The notes below the pieces were generated by a model, which saw only the letters and a program-made list of their open reading frames with translations, had not been told where the DNA came from and did no database searches. Below are positions 23,601-35,200 of a stretch of DNA of 64,000 bases, one piece after another. A program made the translations under genes and the position numbers. Numbering within the stretch: the first letter of the stretch is position 1; every line of letters begins with the position of its first letter. Source of the stretch: Ambrosia x helenae (Eukaryota > Streptophyta > Magnoliopsida > Asterales > Asteraceae); contig CM061231.1 of the NCBI GenBank assembly GCA_030844895.1, positions 152,301,889 through 152,365,888 on the forward strand, given 5' to 3'.

Positions 23601-24665
23601 TGAAGTGTGGAGATGGCTGATAAGTGATATGTTTAGAATGTTAGGATTAAGGTTAAGTTTTTAGAAATATGAATTAAGGTTACTTAACAAAAGGGAATAA
23701 ACAATAAAAATAAAATTAAGTTTAATTAAACAAACATAAACGAACGAACATAAACAAACATAAATGAACGAACATAAACGAACGTTCATGAACATAAATG
23801 AACGAACACTACGTGTGTTCATGTTCGTTCGTTTAATTAAACGAACAAAAAAGTGTGTTCGTGTTTGTTCATTTATTTAAATAAACGAACATAAACGAAC
23901 TTCCCGCCGAACAGTTCATGAACATTCAATTCATTTACAGGCCTACAAATATCTGAAGAACAAACTACTGAAGACAAACTCCTGAAGATCTTTTGATTAG
24001 AAGTTTGTCACTCATCAGCACTTTCATTAACCGACCTTAAACTCAACAGTTTAGTATTATATTAGTTTTTGTTAAAGTCTTTGTTCAAGTTTCTATAACT
24101 ACAGCCTATTGTAGTAGTATCTTACATTATTTTAAGCTTTTGATTACTTAGTCTGTATGTAATCTTTCGTCTATAAATAGAGGGATCACTCCCCCTATTA
24201 TAGACAAGTTTTGTTCATTCACTCATCAAACTTAGACTTGAACATTTTCCTTCATATTACTTTGTAGTTAACCTTTCATATATTTTGAGAATCATTCCGC
24301 ATTTATTGCATTTACTGTTATATTCATTTACTATTGATTCTCATCTTTAAACTTCCTAGTTCATTGATTGAGGGGGAGTCATAACTCTTGTTATAAAGTG
24401 ATGCTTTAACTTGAACACTTTAATATTCCACTGTGCAATTTACTTTGATACATTTATGACACACAAGTGTTCTTGAGTAAGAACTGTTAATTTGAGCCAC
24501 TGATCCAACAATTTGTATCAGAGCTCTAGTTTATCTAATCAAATATCAATCTAACAAATTGAGAATCAGACACATGCTCTTATTGATATTCAATATAGGA
24601 TAAAAGTTCACTTTTTTAAACATCCATCACTCTGAGAAAAACTTGACAAATCAAAATTCTTAAAA

Positions 24666-27600
24666 ATGGATCCTCATAATACTGGATCTGCCACTAAACC
24701 TGCTATGCTGGTTAGAAATGAGTATAATATCTGGCAGAAAAGGTTGGCACATACTCTGTCACAGACCAACACCGGTTGTTGGAGATCTGTCATGTATGGA
24801 CCTCATAAACTAGTAAATGTAAATCTTGAAACTAAGGAAGAAATTTCAAAAGAACCAAAAGACTATACTGATGAAGATTTCCTAAAACTTGAGCTTGATG
24901 CTAAGGCATTCCCTATGTTGGCAATGGCTCTCCCAAATGATATCTACTCTGGACTTTTACATTGTGAAAGTGCCAAAGAGCTTTGGGACTGCCTAAAAGA
25001 ACAGTTTGGAGGAACTGAAGAGGTGATTGCCAACACCAGAGAAATTCTTGCTCAACAATATGAAACATTTACTCACATTAATGGAGAAACTTTGACACAA
25101 CAATTTGAAAGATTTTCCTCATTAATCTCTGAGTTAAAGTTAAATGGTCAGACCTATACAACAGTATCTATGCTTCATAGATTTTTAAGATCTTTACTAG
25201 AAAAATGGGAAACTTACTCAATAGTTCTTAGATCTGGACCAGATTTCAACTCCCGCACTCTTACAAAATTACATGGGGGATTGTTAACTTTTGAAAGAGA
25301 AATAAATCAAAATAAAAAGTTACAAAATTCTGGCAAAATAGCTGATGACTATGTTCCAGGTAGTACAACACTTTTAGGACAAGACTCACCTTCTTGTCCA
25401 AATGATTTTGGATCTTTTGACCACATTGACATAACCACTGGGATCTCATCAGAAAGGTCATATACATGTTATGTCAATGAAGAAGACAGCCAAACTACTG
25501 ATAACATGTGTTTTATAATGGATGATTTAAAAAATTTCAGTAGTGATGACTTAGAAGAAATGGACATACTACACTAACTGGCCATGTTAAGCATAAAAAC
25601 AAATAAATTATATAAAAGGTCAGGAAGGAAATTTCTAGGACTGGACAGTTCTACAAAAGTTGGTTTTGACAAATCTAAACTTAGATGTCATAAGTGTCAG
25701 AAGTTGGGACACTTTGCTAGAGAGTGTAGAAGCTCTAGCTTTAACCAATCACAATCTGGAAATCAGTTTAACTCCAGTTATAATAGGAATAATGGAACTC
25801 AAGGGAGTGCTCATTTTGTATAGGAACAAGCTCCACAAATTCAATATGTGCCTCAAATACAATATGTTCAGATGCCTGCTCAACAACAGGGCCAACAACA
25901 AACACCTCCTGTTCCATCTGCTCAACATACTACACAAACTCAACAACCCTCTCAACAAAGTCTTTTTACATCAGGGTATGTTGATTGGAGCAGTCTTCCT
26001 TTTGACACATCTGAATGCAGTCCAGATGCAGACAACAAAGTCTATGACATCAACTGGGGAGAACCTGATAATGGCAGAAAGAATTTTGCCTTAATGGCAT
26101 TCGAGGGATGCACCTCAAAATCTGCCTTGTCTCAGAGGTTTGAATAACATTTGGTATGTTGATAGTGGAGGCTCAATGCACATGACCACATGCAGATACC
26201 TGATAAGCAAATTTATCAGTCAAAGAGAAGGATATGTGTCCTTTGGGAACAATGCCAAGGGATATGTGCTAGGACATGGCAATGTATCCTCTGGTAAAAT
26301 ACAGTTTGACAAGGTCAATCCGTTGAAACCTTGGAATACAACTTGCTGAGTATATCTCAAATGTGTGACAAGGGATATTCTTCCTTTTTCACCAAAACAG
26401 CATGCAAGATCATATCACTAGAAGGCCAAAAGTTGATAGAGAAGATCATTGAAGATCATACTTTGCTGATAGCCAAAAGATGTGGCAATGTCTATGCAGT
26501 GGACATTGAAAAAGACAAAGTACTGAACAACACTGCTTGTTTCTTATTAAGAGCATCAACTTCTGAAACTGATCTGTGGCATAGGAGACTTGGCCATGTG
26601 AACTTTAAAACCATAAATAAAGTCACAAAAATGGGCTTCGTCAGAGGTTTACCTTTAAAGGAATACCAGTGTAAAGAACACTGTGTTTCCTGTCTTAAAG
26701 GTAAACAGCATAAGTCCTCCTATAAGTCTATTGAAGAATAAAAAACAACTGCATGTCTTCAACTACTCCACATGGACTTATTTGGACCAGTCAAGATTAT
26801 GAGCCTTGGTAAGAATAAGTACTTCTTGGTCATCATTGATAACTACTCAAGATTTACATGGGTCTTCTTCTTATATTCCAAGGATGAGGCAGCTGATATT
26901 ATCAAGTTCTTCATTCTACAAGTAGAGAAACAATTCTCTCTTTCTGTCAAAGTCATCAGGAGTGACAATAGGACAGAGTTCAGGAACAAAACTCTGGATG
27001 AATTCTGTTTGTCTCAAGGGATTGTTAGACATTTCAGTATTCCCAGAACTCCTGAACAAAATGGTGTGGTAGAAAGAAAGAACAGAACATTAATTGAAGC
27101 AGCTAGAACCATGTTAGCTGATTCAGGCCTACCATTGTATTTTTGGGCTGAAGCAGTCAACACAGCTTGTTATGTTCAAAACAGAGTCCTTGTCAACAAA
27201 AGACATTCCAAAACTGCCTATGAAGTTCTTCATGGCATCAAGCCTTTTATCTCATTTTTTAGGGCTTTTGGATGTCAATGTTTCATTCTAAACATCAAAG
27301 ACTCTATTTCAAAGTTTGCTGCAAAAGTTTATTCAGGTTATTTTCTTGGTTATTCTTCCACTAGAAAAGCCTACAAGGTTTTTAATTCAAGAACCAAGAT
27401 AGTAGAAGAAACACTGAATGTCAAGTTTAATGAGTCAAAACAAACTTTCATTCCAGCACATCCTGCTGAACTCTTTGACCTTGACAGTTTCCATTTCGGA
27501 CCTGAAAAGACTGTCACATCATTTAAACCCACTTATTATGGTGATCAAGGGTTTTATGATGATAGTCCTCCACCATGGACTCCAAACACAGTCTTTAAAT

Positions 27601-28453
27601 CAACTTTCAAACCATCAGAAGTTTTACAAACTTCTACTTCAACAACTGCTGATGAACAAATTCAAACTACTGATTCAGCTCCACAGACTCCTGAACCACA
27701 ACATACAGCTGAACCAGATATCATCAACCTCAGTGGTTTGTTTGAAGAAGTTCAAGAGCCATCACCAAGTATAGGGCTACAACAACTGATTGAACACAGA
27801 GATCATCCATTGGATCAAATCATGGGTGATATTGTTTCAGGGGTACTTACAAGAAACCAGTTTTCCAACTTCTGCTTTTTCTCAACATTCATTTCTTAGT
27901 TGGAACCAAAGAAATATCAAGAAGCCCTCAAAGATAACAATTGGGTTCAAGCTATGCAAGAAGAATTGCTTCAATTCAAGAAGCAACAGGTCTGGGAAAT
28001 ATGTCCCTTACCTCCAACCAAGCTACCAATTGGCACAAGATGGGTCTTTAGAAACAAACAAGATGAAGCTAGTATGATTATCAAGAACAAGGTAAGACTG
28101 GTAGTACAAGGTTATTCACAAGAATAAGGAATTAACTATGATGAAACCTTTGCTCTAGTTGCAAGGCTTGAAGCCATCAGATATCAATCTGCACCAAGGA
28201 AATCACACCTAACTGCTGTCAAAAGAATATTCAGATATCTGAAAGGAACTCCTACATTAGGAATTTGGTATCCTGCTTCAAGCAATACCAAGTTAACAGC
28301 TTTTTCAGATAATGACTATTCAGGTTTAAAATGTCAAGAAAATCTACATCTGGTGGTTGTCAATTCTTAGGAAACTGTCTGGCGTCTTAGCAATCAAAGA
28401 AGCAAACATCTGTGGCAACTTCAACAGCTGAAGCTGAATACATTGCTGCTGCT
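24666..28453 (+). pseudogene. Broken Ty1/copia gag-pol polyprotein
   Basis: The order of domains is canonical for copia. Gag (UBN2-type, 24666-25577) is followed after a stop by a CCHC knuckle (CHKCQKLGHFAREC, about 25688). Then come protease (DSGGS near 26160), the GAG-pre-integrase HHCC zone (LWHRRLGH near 26576), the integrase core (about 26770-27200, with TPEQNGVVERKNRT), a linker and the start of reverse transcriptase (about 27900-28180). Most of the reverse transcriptase, with its catalytic Asp pair, is deleted at about 28180, where the frame jumps to the end of RT and RNase H. Several stops and frameshifts separate the parts, and the end is cut off at about 28453. It is inactive. Confidence 0.9.
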
Positions 28454-28486
28454 AGTTGTTTTGTAACTCAATCCCAAACACCCTCT
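28454..28486. mobile_element. 33-bp end of a hAT MITE fused to the Copia relic
   Basis: AACTCAATCCCAAACACCCTCT matches the terminal repeat of the MITEs ending at 46819 and 50266, extended leftward by AGTTGTTTTG. The rest of the MITE is absent. Confidence 0.75.
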
Positions 28487-28766
28487 GAATATAATAATAA
28501 TAATAAGATCATGCGTAATGGTAAGTATTTCAAACCTCATGGGGCATTAAATAACACGTAGCATGTGGGTTCCACGTGAGGCTTAAAATGAAAAAATGGA
28601 TATAATTGTAAGGTGAAAATTTTCAAACTATGATTGACCCATCCATTTTTTCACGGGTAATTTTTCCTAACCCTTAAAAAACGCCCCAAATAAATAGACC
28701 GTGGAATGCTAGCTACAGTGACTTTGTCCAATTCATACGCTCTCAATCGTATCGAACAGTGACCAC
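28487..28766. promoter_or_regulatory. Presumed promoter and 5' UTR of the dehydrogenase gene
   Basis: About 280 bp between the transposon junction and the start codon, with an (AAT)n run at the left. No unambiguous TATA box was identified, so this is called from position only. Confidence 0.35.
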
Positions 28767-30458
28767 ATGACGGAATTCAATGTAATCGGAGTGATCGGCG
28801 CCGGTCAGATGGGCTCCGGCATAGCTCAACTCGCCGCCGTCGCCGGTTCCGACGTCTGGCTCCTCGATAAAGACCCCCAAGCTCTCAAAACCGCCAAGGC
28901 TTCTATCTCTACCTCTGTTCAACGCTTTGTCTCCAAAGGTCAACTCTCCAAGGTTCGTCCCCGTTTTTAAATTTTATAAATAGAATTAATATTATTCACA
29001 ATCTGGGTTCCTTTTAAAACATCATATTCAATTGGTTATTGGTTATTTTCTTGAAAGTACCGGTCTTGAATAAACGGCAAGAATTGGTACGGTACCGAAA
29101 ATGATAGGCATGGTACCACTTCGGTGTTGGTATTAAAGCAGTGTTGGTTCGGTTCTCCACGATAAAGAAAAATAACCCTTATACTTGTCTTGAAAGTACT
29201 GGTTCGGTATGAGTACCGGTAGTCTGATACCAAAATAAATGTTTTGTTGCTAGTATAACTCCACGAGAAAACTATAAAAACGAATACGGTATAGGCACCG
29301 ATATTTATACAATATTTTAGTTCTCCGTGATAATTAATAATATTGGGTACTGAAACGTATCAAAAGTACCGGTTTGGTATCAGTACCCGGTACCAAATAC
29401 CCATGTTTGAAATGGAAAAAATACAGTACCGGGTATCAGATAAAAAGAGGTTTTACCGGTAATATAAAAAAATTTAAATGTTGGTGCACGTTAGCAAAAA
29501 AGGGTAGTGCACGTTAGCAATGGTAGGCGGTTTAAGTTAGCAAAGGTGGGCGGTGTAACTTAGCAGTTAGCACAATGGTTTACAGTCTAAGTTAGCAAAG
29601 GGACACTATTGAAGTGTCCCTTCTTTTGTATTATATATAATATAATATAATAAGTTGTGAAATATCTACTTGACAGGAGGTAGGAAATAAGGCTCTAGCG
29701 CGATTAAAATATACTTCGAATGTTGAAGATCTTCGATTTGCAGATATTGTAATAGAAGCAATTGTAGAGTCTGAGGATGTGAAGAAGAAACTGTTTGTAG
29801 AATTAGATAAGATTGTTAAAGGGTCTGCTATTTTGGCATCAAATACGAGTTCTATATCCATTACTCGTCTTGCAGCTGCGACAAAAAGACCGCAGAAGGT
29901 GATTGGTATGCATTTCATGAACCCGCCTCCAATCATGAAACTTGTTGAGATCATCCGCGGTGCAGATACGTCGGATGAAACGTTCAATGCTACAAAAAGT
30001 TTGGCAGAAAGGTTTTTTTTATCTTTTTACTGTAATATTGTGGTTAGTTTGTTAGTGTTAAATGTATGTTTTAAATATTTGTTTTCTATAATTACAGGTT
30101 TGGCAAGACGGTTGTTTGCTCGCAGGATTATGCGGGGTTTATTGTGAACAGGATACTAATGCCGATGATTAACGAAGCGTTTCATGCACTGTATACTGGA
30201 GTTGCAACAAAGGAAGATATTGATGCTGGAATGAAGTTAGGGACAAATCAACCAATGGGCCCTCTAGAGCTTGCAGACTTTATTGGGCTTGATGTATGTT
30301 TGTCCATATTGAAAGTTCTACATGCTGGATTAGGGGACGCTAAATACGCGCCCTGCCCTCTCTTGGCGCAGTATGTTGATGCTGGTCGGCTTGGTAGAAA
30401 ACGAGGTAATGGTGTTTACAGTTATCTTAAATCAACCAAACAGTCATCGCGTCTATAA
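28767..30458 (+). CDS. 3-hydroxybutyryl/3-hydroxyacyl-CoA dehydrogenase, peroxisomal type
   Basis: An NAD-dependent enzyme that oxidises 3-hydroxyacyl-CoA. Exons 28767-28952, 29677-30011 and 30098-30458 give 293 residues, the family's usual length. The Rossmann motif GAGQMGSG lies near residue 10. ASNTSSISI and the catalytic-His segment MHFMNPPP lie in the middle, and the C-terminal helical domain has NRILMPMINEAF and GPLELADFIGLD. The protein ends SRL, a known strong plant PTS1 signal, so peroxisomal import is expected. Introns follow GT-AG; intron 1 is filled with repeats. It is a single-function enzyme, not the multifunctional beta-oxidation protein. The closest Arabidopsis gene I recall is At3g15290. 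A role in beta-oxidation or hydroxybutyrate metabolism is inferred. Confidence 0.94.
29030..29480. repeat. Degenerate GGTACCGGTA-rich repeat in dehydrogenase intron 1
   Basis: Repeated GGTACCGG, AGTACCGGT and TTGGTATCAGTACC motifs in both orientations suggest a decayed transposon with subterminal repeats. No ends were resolved. Confidence 0.5.
29483..29600. repeat. Cluster of GTTAGCAA direct repeats in the same intron
   Basis: GTTAGCA(A) occurs about six times in 120 bp, with GGTGGGCGGT-like linkers. Confidence 0.75.
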
Positions 30459-30843
30459 ACGGCGTGTGAGTATGCTGTTATAATATTATGTACCTGTGGT
30501 TTTAGTACTAAAGTTATTATTGTAAGAGTGAGCAATAAGGTTACTGAATACAATATAAAAGTTATGAATGAAAGTCTATTAAAAGTTCTTTTGAATTTGC
30601 ATACAAGTAGCCAAAAGACTGACCCCACAAGGAAGTGAGAAACAGGCTGTGGGTAATGGCTAGCAGCCCCACATTTACATTGAAAGTGATTGAATTGGAA
30701 TCCTATAATTGAGCTACATATTTATTAAATTATAAAAAGGCATTTGTAATGTAAAGTTAGGTAAAAGCTTAGGTTAAATAAGTCCTTCATCAAGAACTTT
30801 TGAGAATTTACTATAGGAGTGTGTGTGAGAGAGAGAGATAGAG

Positions 30844-30951
30844 ATGAAGTTCTTGTTTCAGTGTCCTTGTTGTTCTTGTTTCTGCTTTATGAAGCCGAAA
30901 AAGGGGAAACCGAAGGAGAAAGAAGGCAAGGATGAGAAGAAAAAAGAGTGA
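30844..30951 (+). CDS. Possible small Cys/Lys-rich peptide, 35 residues
   Basis: An ATG frame of 35 codons gives a hydrophobic cysteine-rich head (MKFLFQCPCCSCFCF, five Cys within eight residues) followed by a very basic tail (KPKKGKPKEKEGKDEKKKE). A GA-rich leader of 5' UTR type (GAGAGAGAGATAGAG) runs directly up to the ATG, and an AATAAA-type signal (AATGAATAAAAG) starts at the stop codon, so the layout looks like a tiny gene. The Cys cluster next to a basic tail could allow S-acylation at a membrane. No family is assigned. The alternative is a chance open frame. Confidence 0.45.
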   Translation: MKFLFQCPCCSCFCFMKPKKGKPKEKEGKDEKKKE

Positions 30952-32242
30952 ATGAATAAAAGCAAACCGATATCTGCTGCATTGTCTTGAAATATTATTG
31001 GTAATTTGGTATTGCTACAGCAAATGTGTTCTGTACTGATCTTGGTCCTAGATTACCTGTTTTAAATAGTTTTCTGGATACCTGCTATATGTTCTGAATG
31101 AAAGATTTTTGTTTTTGTTGTTGATTGTGTTGTGCATTCATAAATCATAATCCATCAAGATGATGTTCTACATTCATGACCACTAGCTTAAACTAAATTC
31201 TTAATCTCAATTGCTCGTCTTTGTTGCGCATGTTGTTTTAGATTTTAATCCGGATTTGATGAATTCTTTCCTTTTAGCTATGGTGTTTTAAACAATTCTT
31301 AATCCTAAACTACTACTATAAATTACCTATGCTTTCATCTTGCGAGATTTGAATCCTCGACCTCCTGAATAGAGAGTAGGTAGGCACTTTGTCATCGCCA
31401 CCGATGTCCGGTGTCCCATAGGGACCTTTTGTTCCCTTAAAGCTTCTTGGACTCTTATAAGATAGTCAAAAGATGCCCATAATTTCTGCCTTGTAAAAGG
31501 GTGTTGAAATCATTTAACGTGCAATTGTGGGCTTTTACTTTTATGCAATAAAAATGATATACGTCTCCAATAATAACACTATGACAAAGAATAGTGTCAA
31601 ATAATTAACAAACTATAAATTGACATTTTTACAGCAATGTAGTAAGTAGATACATTTTTTTTTCCTATCATTTAGCAAACTATAATTGACCTTTTACACC
31701 CTTTCATAGTTTTTAAAAAATAAAAATTTATCTACAAAAATTAAACAAAGACGGTTCGTCTAACTAAATGGCACCTACAAAAATTAAACAAAGACGGTCG
31801 AAATGTTTCCAGTAAAGCCTAAAGTTATAGCCAAGGTTCTCAACTTAAAATCATCATAGAAATCGCAAGTAACTTAAGCTCTTAGACACCTTCTATGGGT
31901 GTTTACAGTCCGGTTTTGATTGTTTAGATCAAATGTTATCGTCAGTTTTTATTCGTTTCAAACCGCAACCAGATGGTTCAAAAAAACTGAAACTGAAACA
32001 AGTATTCACATTGCAACTATGGCATGAAATCAACAAACAAGAGCAAGTAATCAACAAACAAAAAACAAGCTATATATGAAACACGAATGGGAGAATCAAG
32101 ATATGCATGTATTATTCATTTGCTCATGAGATGAAAGCAATATCTCACAGGAGAATCAGTCTAGATATGCATGTAATTTCTCACAGATTGTACATGAGAA
32201 TTGAAGATATGAACCAAACATTCATTAGAGTAATTTCTCTTA
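30952..32242. other. Intergenic region between the small peptide and DRP5A
   Basis: AT-rich with no gene seen. A tRNA-like/SINE-like fragment may be present on the minus strand at about 31340-31405 (box B-like GGATTCAAATC). A 24-bp direct repeat (CTACAAAAATTAAACAAAG...) occurs at about 31731 and 31776. Confidence 0.45.
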
Positions 32243-35200
32243 TTAAAGGGATATTGCTACTGACTTAAACTCAGCCAAACAAGAATGTAATATCTTCTGC
32301 CGCTTCAGAAGAGCCTCCCTTTCATTCTGAAGAATTTCAATTGCTCCAGGCGCAACAAACATATCCATGAATTTCTCGTCCTTTACACCAAATAAGTCCA
32401 GTCCCAGTGCTACCAATAGACGTTCACGGCTGAAACAAACACAAAATTAATATATATATAAGTTTTAAACATCCATCTAAGTACTTTTTAGAAACAAAAT
32501 ATATATTGCATTATAAAATATCGATACCATGGTGTTAGAAATCCTGAATTCAAAGCTGCAGTTACACTGCGTTCAACCAAAATTTCACGTATACGTGCAA
32601 AATGTTTTGTGGCTATTGCGCATGTCTCATTGTAAGTTGACCCAAGTTGTGAACTGTTTTGACTAGCCTGATTGCCCAACATTTTGTTTTCACCTAATAT
32701 CCTGGGATGGCGTTTTCTTGCTCCACCTTCAATGAAGCTTCCATGTTCCTTTGGTTGGTCAGGTGATGGTGTCTCAGCTACAGCCATAGAAGCTTCTCCT
32801 GTTGTTGCTTCCTGATCCTTCTTACTATTATTATTGTTATATACTGGAGGTATATTTTCTTGACCTGATAACTCAGGGAATGAAGTCTGATAACTGAAAG
32901 CAGAGCTTGGGCCTGACCCGAACAAGAGATCAGTCTCATAGCATACTGGAGAATACGGGCTTGTCACCGAATCCAAGTGCTGTTGAATCAGTTGCTTGCA
33001 TTCCTTTGCAAGCTCTTGTATAAAACAATTGTAGGAACGCCTTAAAGCAGCATGAAAACCGACATACCCATCCATATCCCCAGTTTTCTTCCCGTCTATC
33101 AAGCAAAACACAAAATTTTGTTATATGTTTATTTATTTATTTTCACACAAGTATATGCTAGTGGTAGGAATCATATTGAAGTTCTTACAATCAAGGTGAA
33201 GGTCTTGATTTTTTTCCATGGCAAGATCAAACAGGTTTCTTAACACAAAAGCAAGTCGTTCACAAGCAATATCAAGAAGAGGTGCGAGCCATGATTTGGC
33301 AGCAGCACGGGCAATCTCTGCAGCAGCCTCTGCTATTCTCCTTCCACCTCCTCTGCCAGTATGTGCAAGTATGACATTTGTCATCTGTCAAAAAGATAAG
33401 TCGCTCAACTTGTATAGCCAAACACATAATATGTTTAATTTATTATATTTCAAGTGCAATTATGATTTTACCTTCTGCCTTGAGACAGTAGGGCATTCAA
33501 CGGAATAAGCAGCATATCTAAATTCATGCACAACTCTTTCAAAAGCAGCACCGCCATAAAGGCGTAGGGTGGAATTTGGTGGTTTAATATCAGAAATTAC
33601 TCCAGGCCAGCTCCCCATACCACTTTCTGATTTCTCTTCTTCTGTTGTTTTTCCCCATTGCTCAGGGTCAGGATCTGCAGCTCCGTCTAACAGTGCTACC
33701 TACAGCATTTTAAAAAATGATCTCGTTAGCTGCAAAAACTAAATCATTGTTCTTGTAACTAGGAATGAATGAATAATGCTTACCAGATGGTTGCAGATGG
33801 AGGATGCAAACAACATTGCAGATCTTCTGAGGTGAGCCACATCAGAAGTTGCTTGTATTTTGGAGTCGATGATGTTTAACTGATCATTGACTTCACTGCA
33901 ACGTTGCTCAAGCAAAGCTAATGTTGCTGGTGCAGCTTCTTTATATCTCTTTTGAAGCTCAGACTCCAAATAATCTCTCAGACGACCAAAACCTATGTGG
34001 GATCTGTATGTCACTTCATCATATCCACCTTTGACATTTTCTTTCAGGTGGCGTATGACATCTGAATCCACTTGAGATATTTGCTTCCTAAATTCTTCAT
34101 TTGAAACTTCAGTTCTTTCTTTTGGGAGGGCCACAAAGAAAGGGTGTGTTTTCTCTCCAAGGTAGCCACTTGCACTCAGGTAACGATCAACCTCCCACCG
34201 TTCAGTAAATTCCTGCAGAGACAAAATCAAGAAGTACAGTGATCCATGTCAGGATTACATGCTTTGTTCTTCAAACAGTTTTATTTTAGGTTAAATCATT
34301 TATGTACCTTAAGCCGGTTATCAAACTTGGAGACAACAATCAATGTTCTTCGAAAGGTTGGGTCAATGTCACGAATGGCATCCAACCACAAAGACGAGCA
34401 CCACTCGACACTACTTTGTTGAAGGAATAAAAGGATGCGATTAGGTGGACTAGCTAAAGATATCACCATTGAGAGAATTTCTTCTGGTGTGCTTTCTGGT
34501 TCACCCTTTTTCGCCTACCAAATGTGGTTCAAATTATCAGAAATTATAAAAACATGATTGGATACACATAACCTTTTTATCAAAACAAAAGACGAGTATT
34601 GTATAAGCTACCTTGAGAACAAATCCTGGAGTGTCAATAATGGTGAGATTGGGACAATGAGCATACTCAGCTCTCATTACAATGGTTTAGAAGAGACTGC
34701 AGTTTTAGTCTTCTTTAAGAGTTCCTCAGTTCTTGATTTGATGGTATCTGCTATTTCTGCTGATAACATAATAGGACTTCCATATTCCTCAGAATCTTCC
34801 TCCTGACACGTTATTTTCAAACTTCAGTTCACTCATACACAAAAAAGAAACATCTATACCTCTTGTTTGAAGGTCAGCACAAAGGCTAATGCATTGTCGT
34901 CAGTTGAATTCTTACAAATTGAAACTCGTTTATCACTAACAGAATAATATTCAAACATGAGCAGTAGACACAAATAACCGTAGCCTGGTCTATACTTTCA
35001 AATTACAATACTAAACCCTTGACTAAGCAGAAATAAAATCAAATCTATACAATAGGAGTCCTATATTCCTCAAAATCCTCCTACTGACATCTTATATTCA
35101 AACTTCAGTATCACAAAAAAGAAACAGCTAAAACTCATGTTATTTTCCGAATTTTAAAACTCTTTTTACACTAACAGATTTAAATATAATCACTCAAAAT

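Larger units (their letters stand above)
14064..23945. mobile_element. hAT-type element (TAGGCCTGTAAACGAAC family), split by an LTR element
   Basis: It starts TAGGCCTGTAAACGAAC and ends TTACAGGCCTA, with a perfect 8-bp duplication CAAATATC (14056-14063 and 23946-23953). Element sequence is 14064-14254 plus 23280-23945, about 860 bp. It is full of TTCGTTTATGTTCG-type subterminal repeats and contains no transposase. The interior at 23400-23640 on the minus strand resembles a leader with a splice donor. It shares its ends and interior with the copy at 47543-48225. Confidence 0.9.
13918..28453 (+). mobile_element. Ty1/copia retrotransposon, 3'-truncated, with nested insertions
   Basis: The 5' LTR seems to begin at about 13918 (TGTAGGGTCAAAG) and resumes after the nested hAT at 23946 to end at 24510 (GATCCAACA). 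The GAAG-rich style continues across the hAT insertion site with its duplication CAAATATC. A CTATAAATAG TATA box lies at about 24171. A methionine-tRNA-type primer-binding site (TTGTATCAGAGC) follows at 24513. The broken coding region is 24666-28453. The RNase H end, polypurine tract and 3' LTR are missing, cut at the junction with a hAT MITE end at about 28453. The left LTR boundary is an estimate. Confidence 0.7.
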
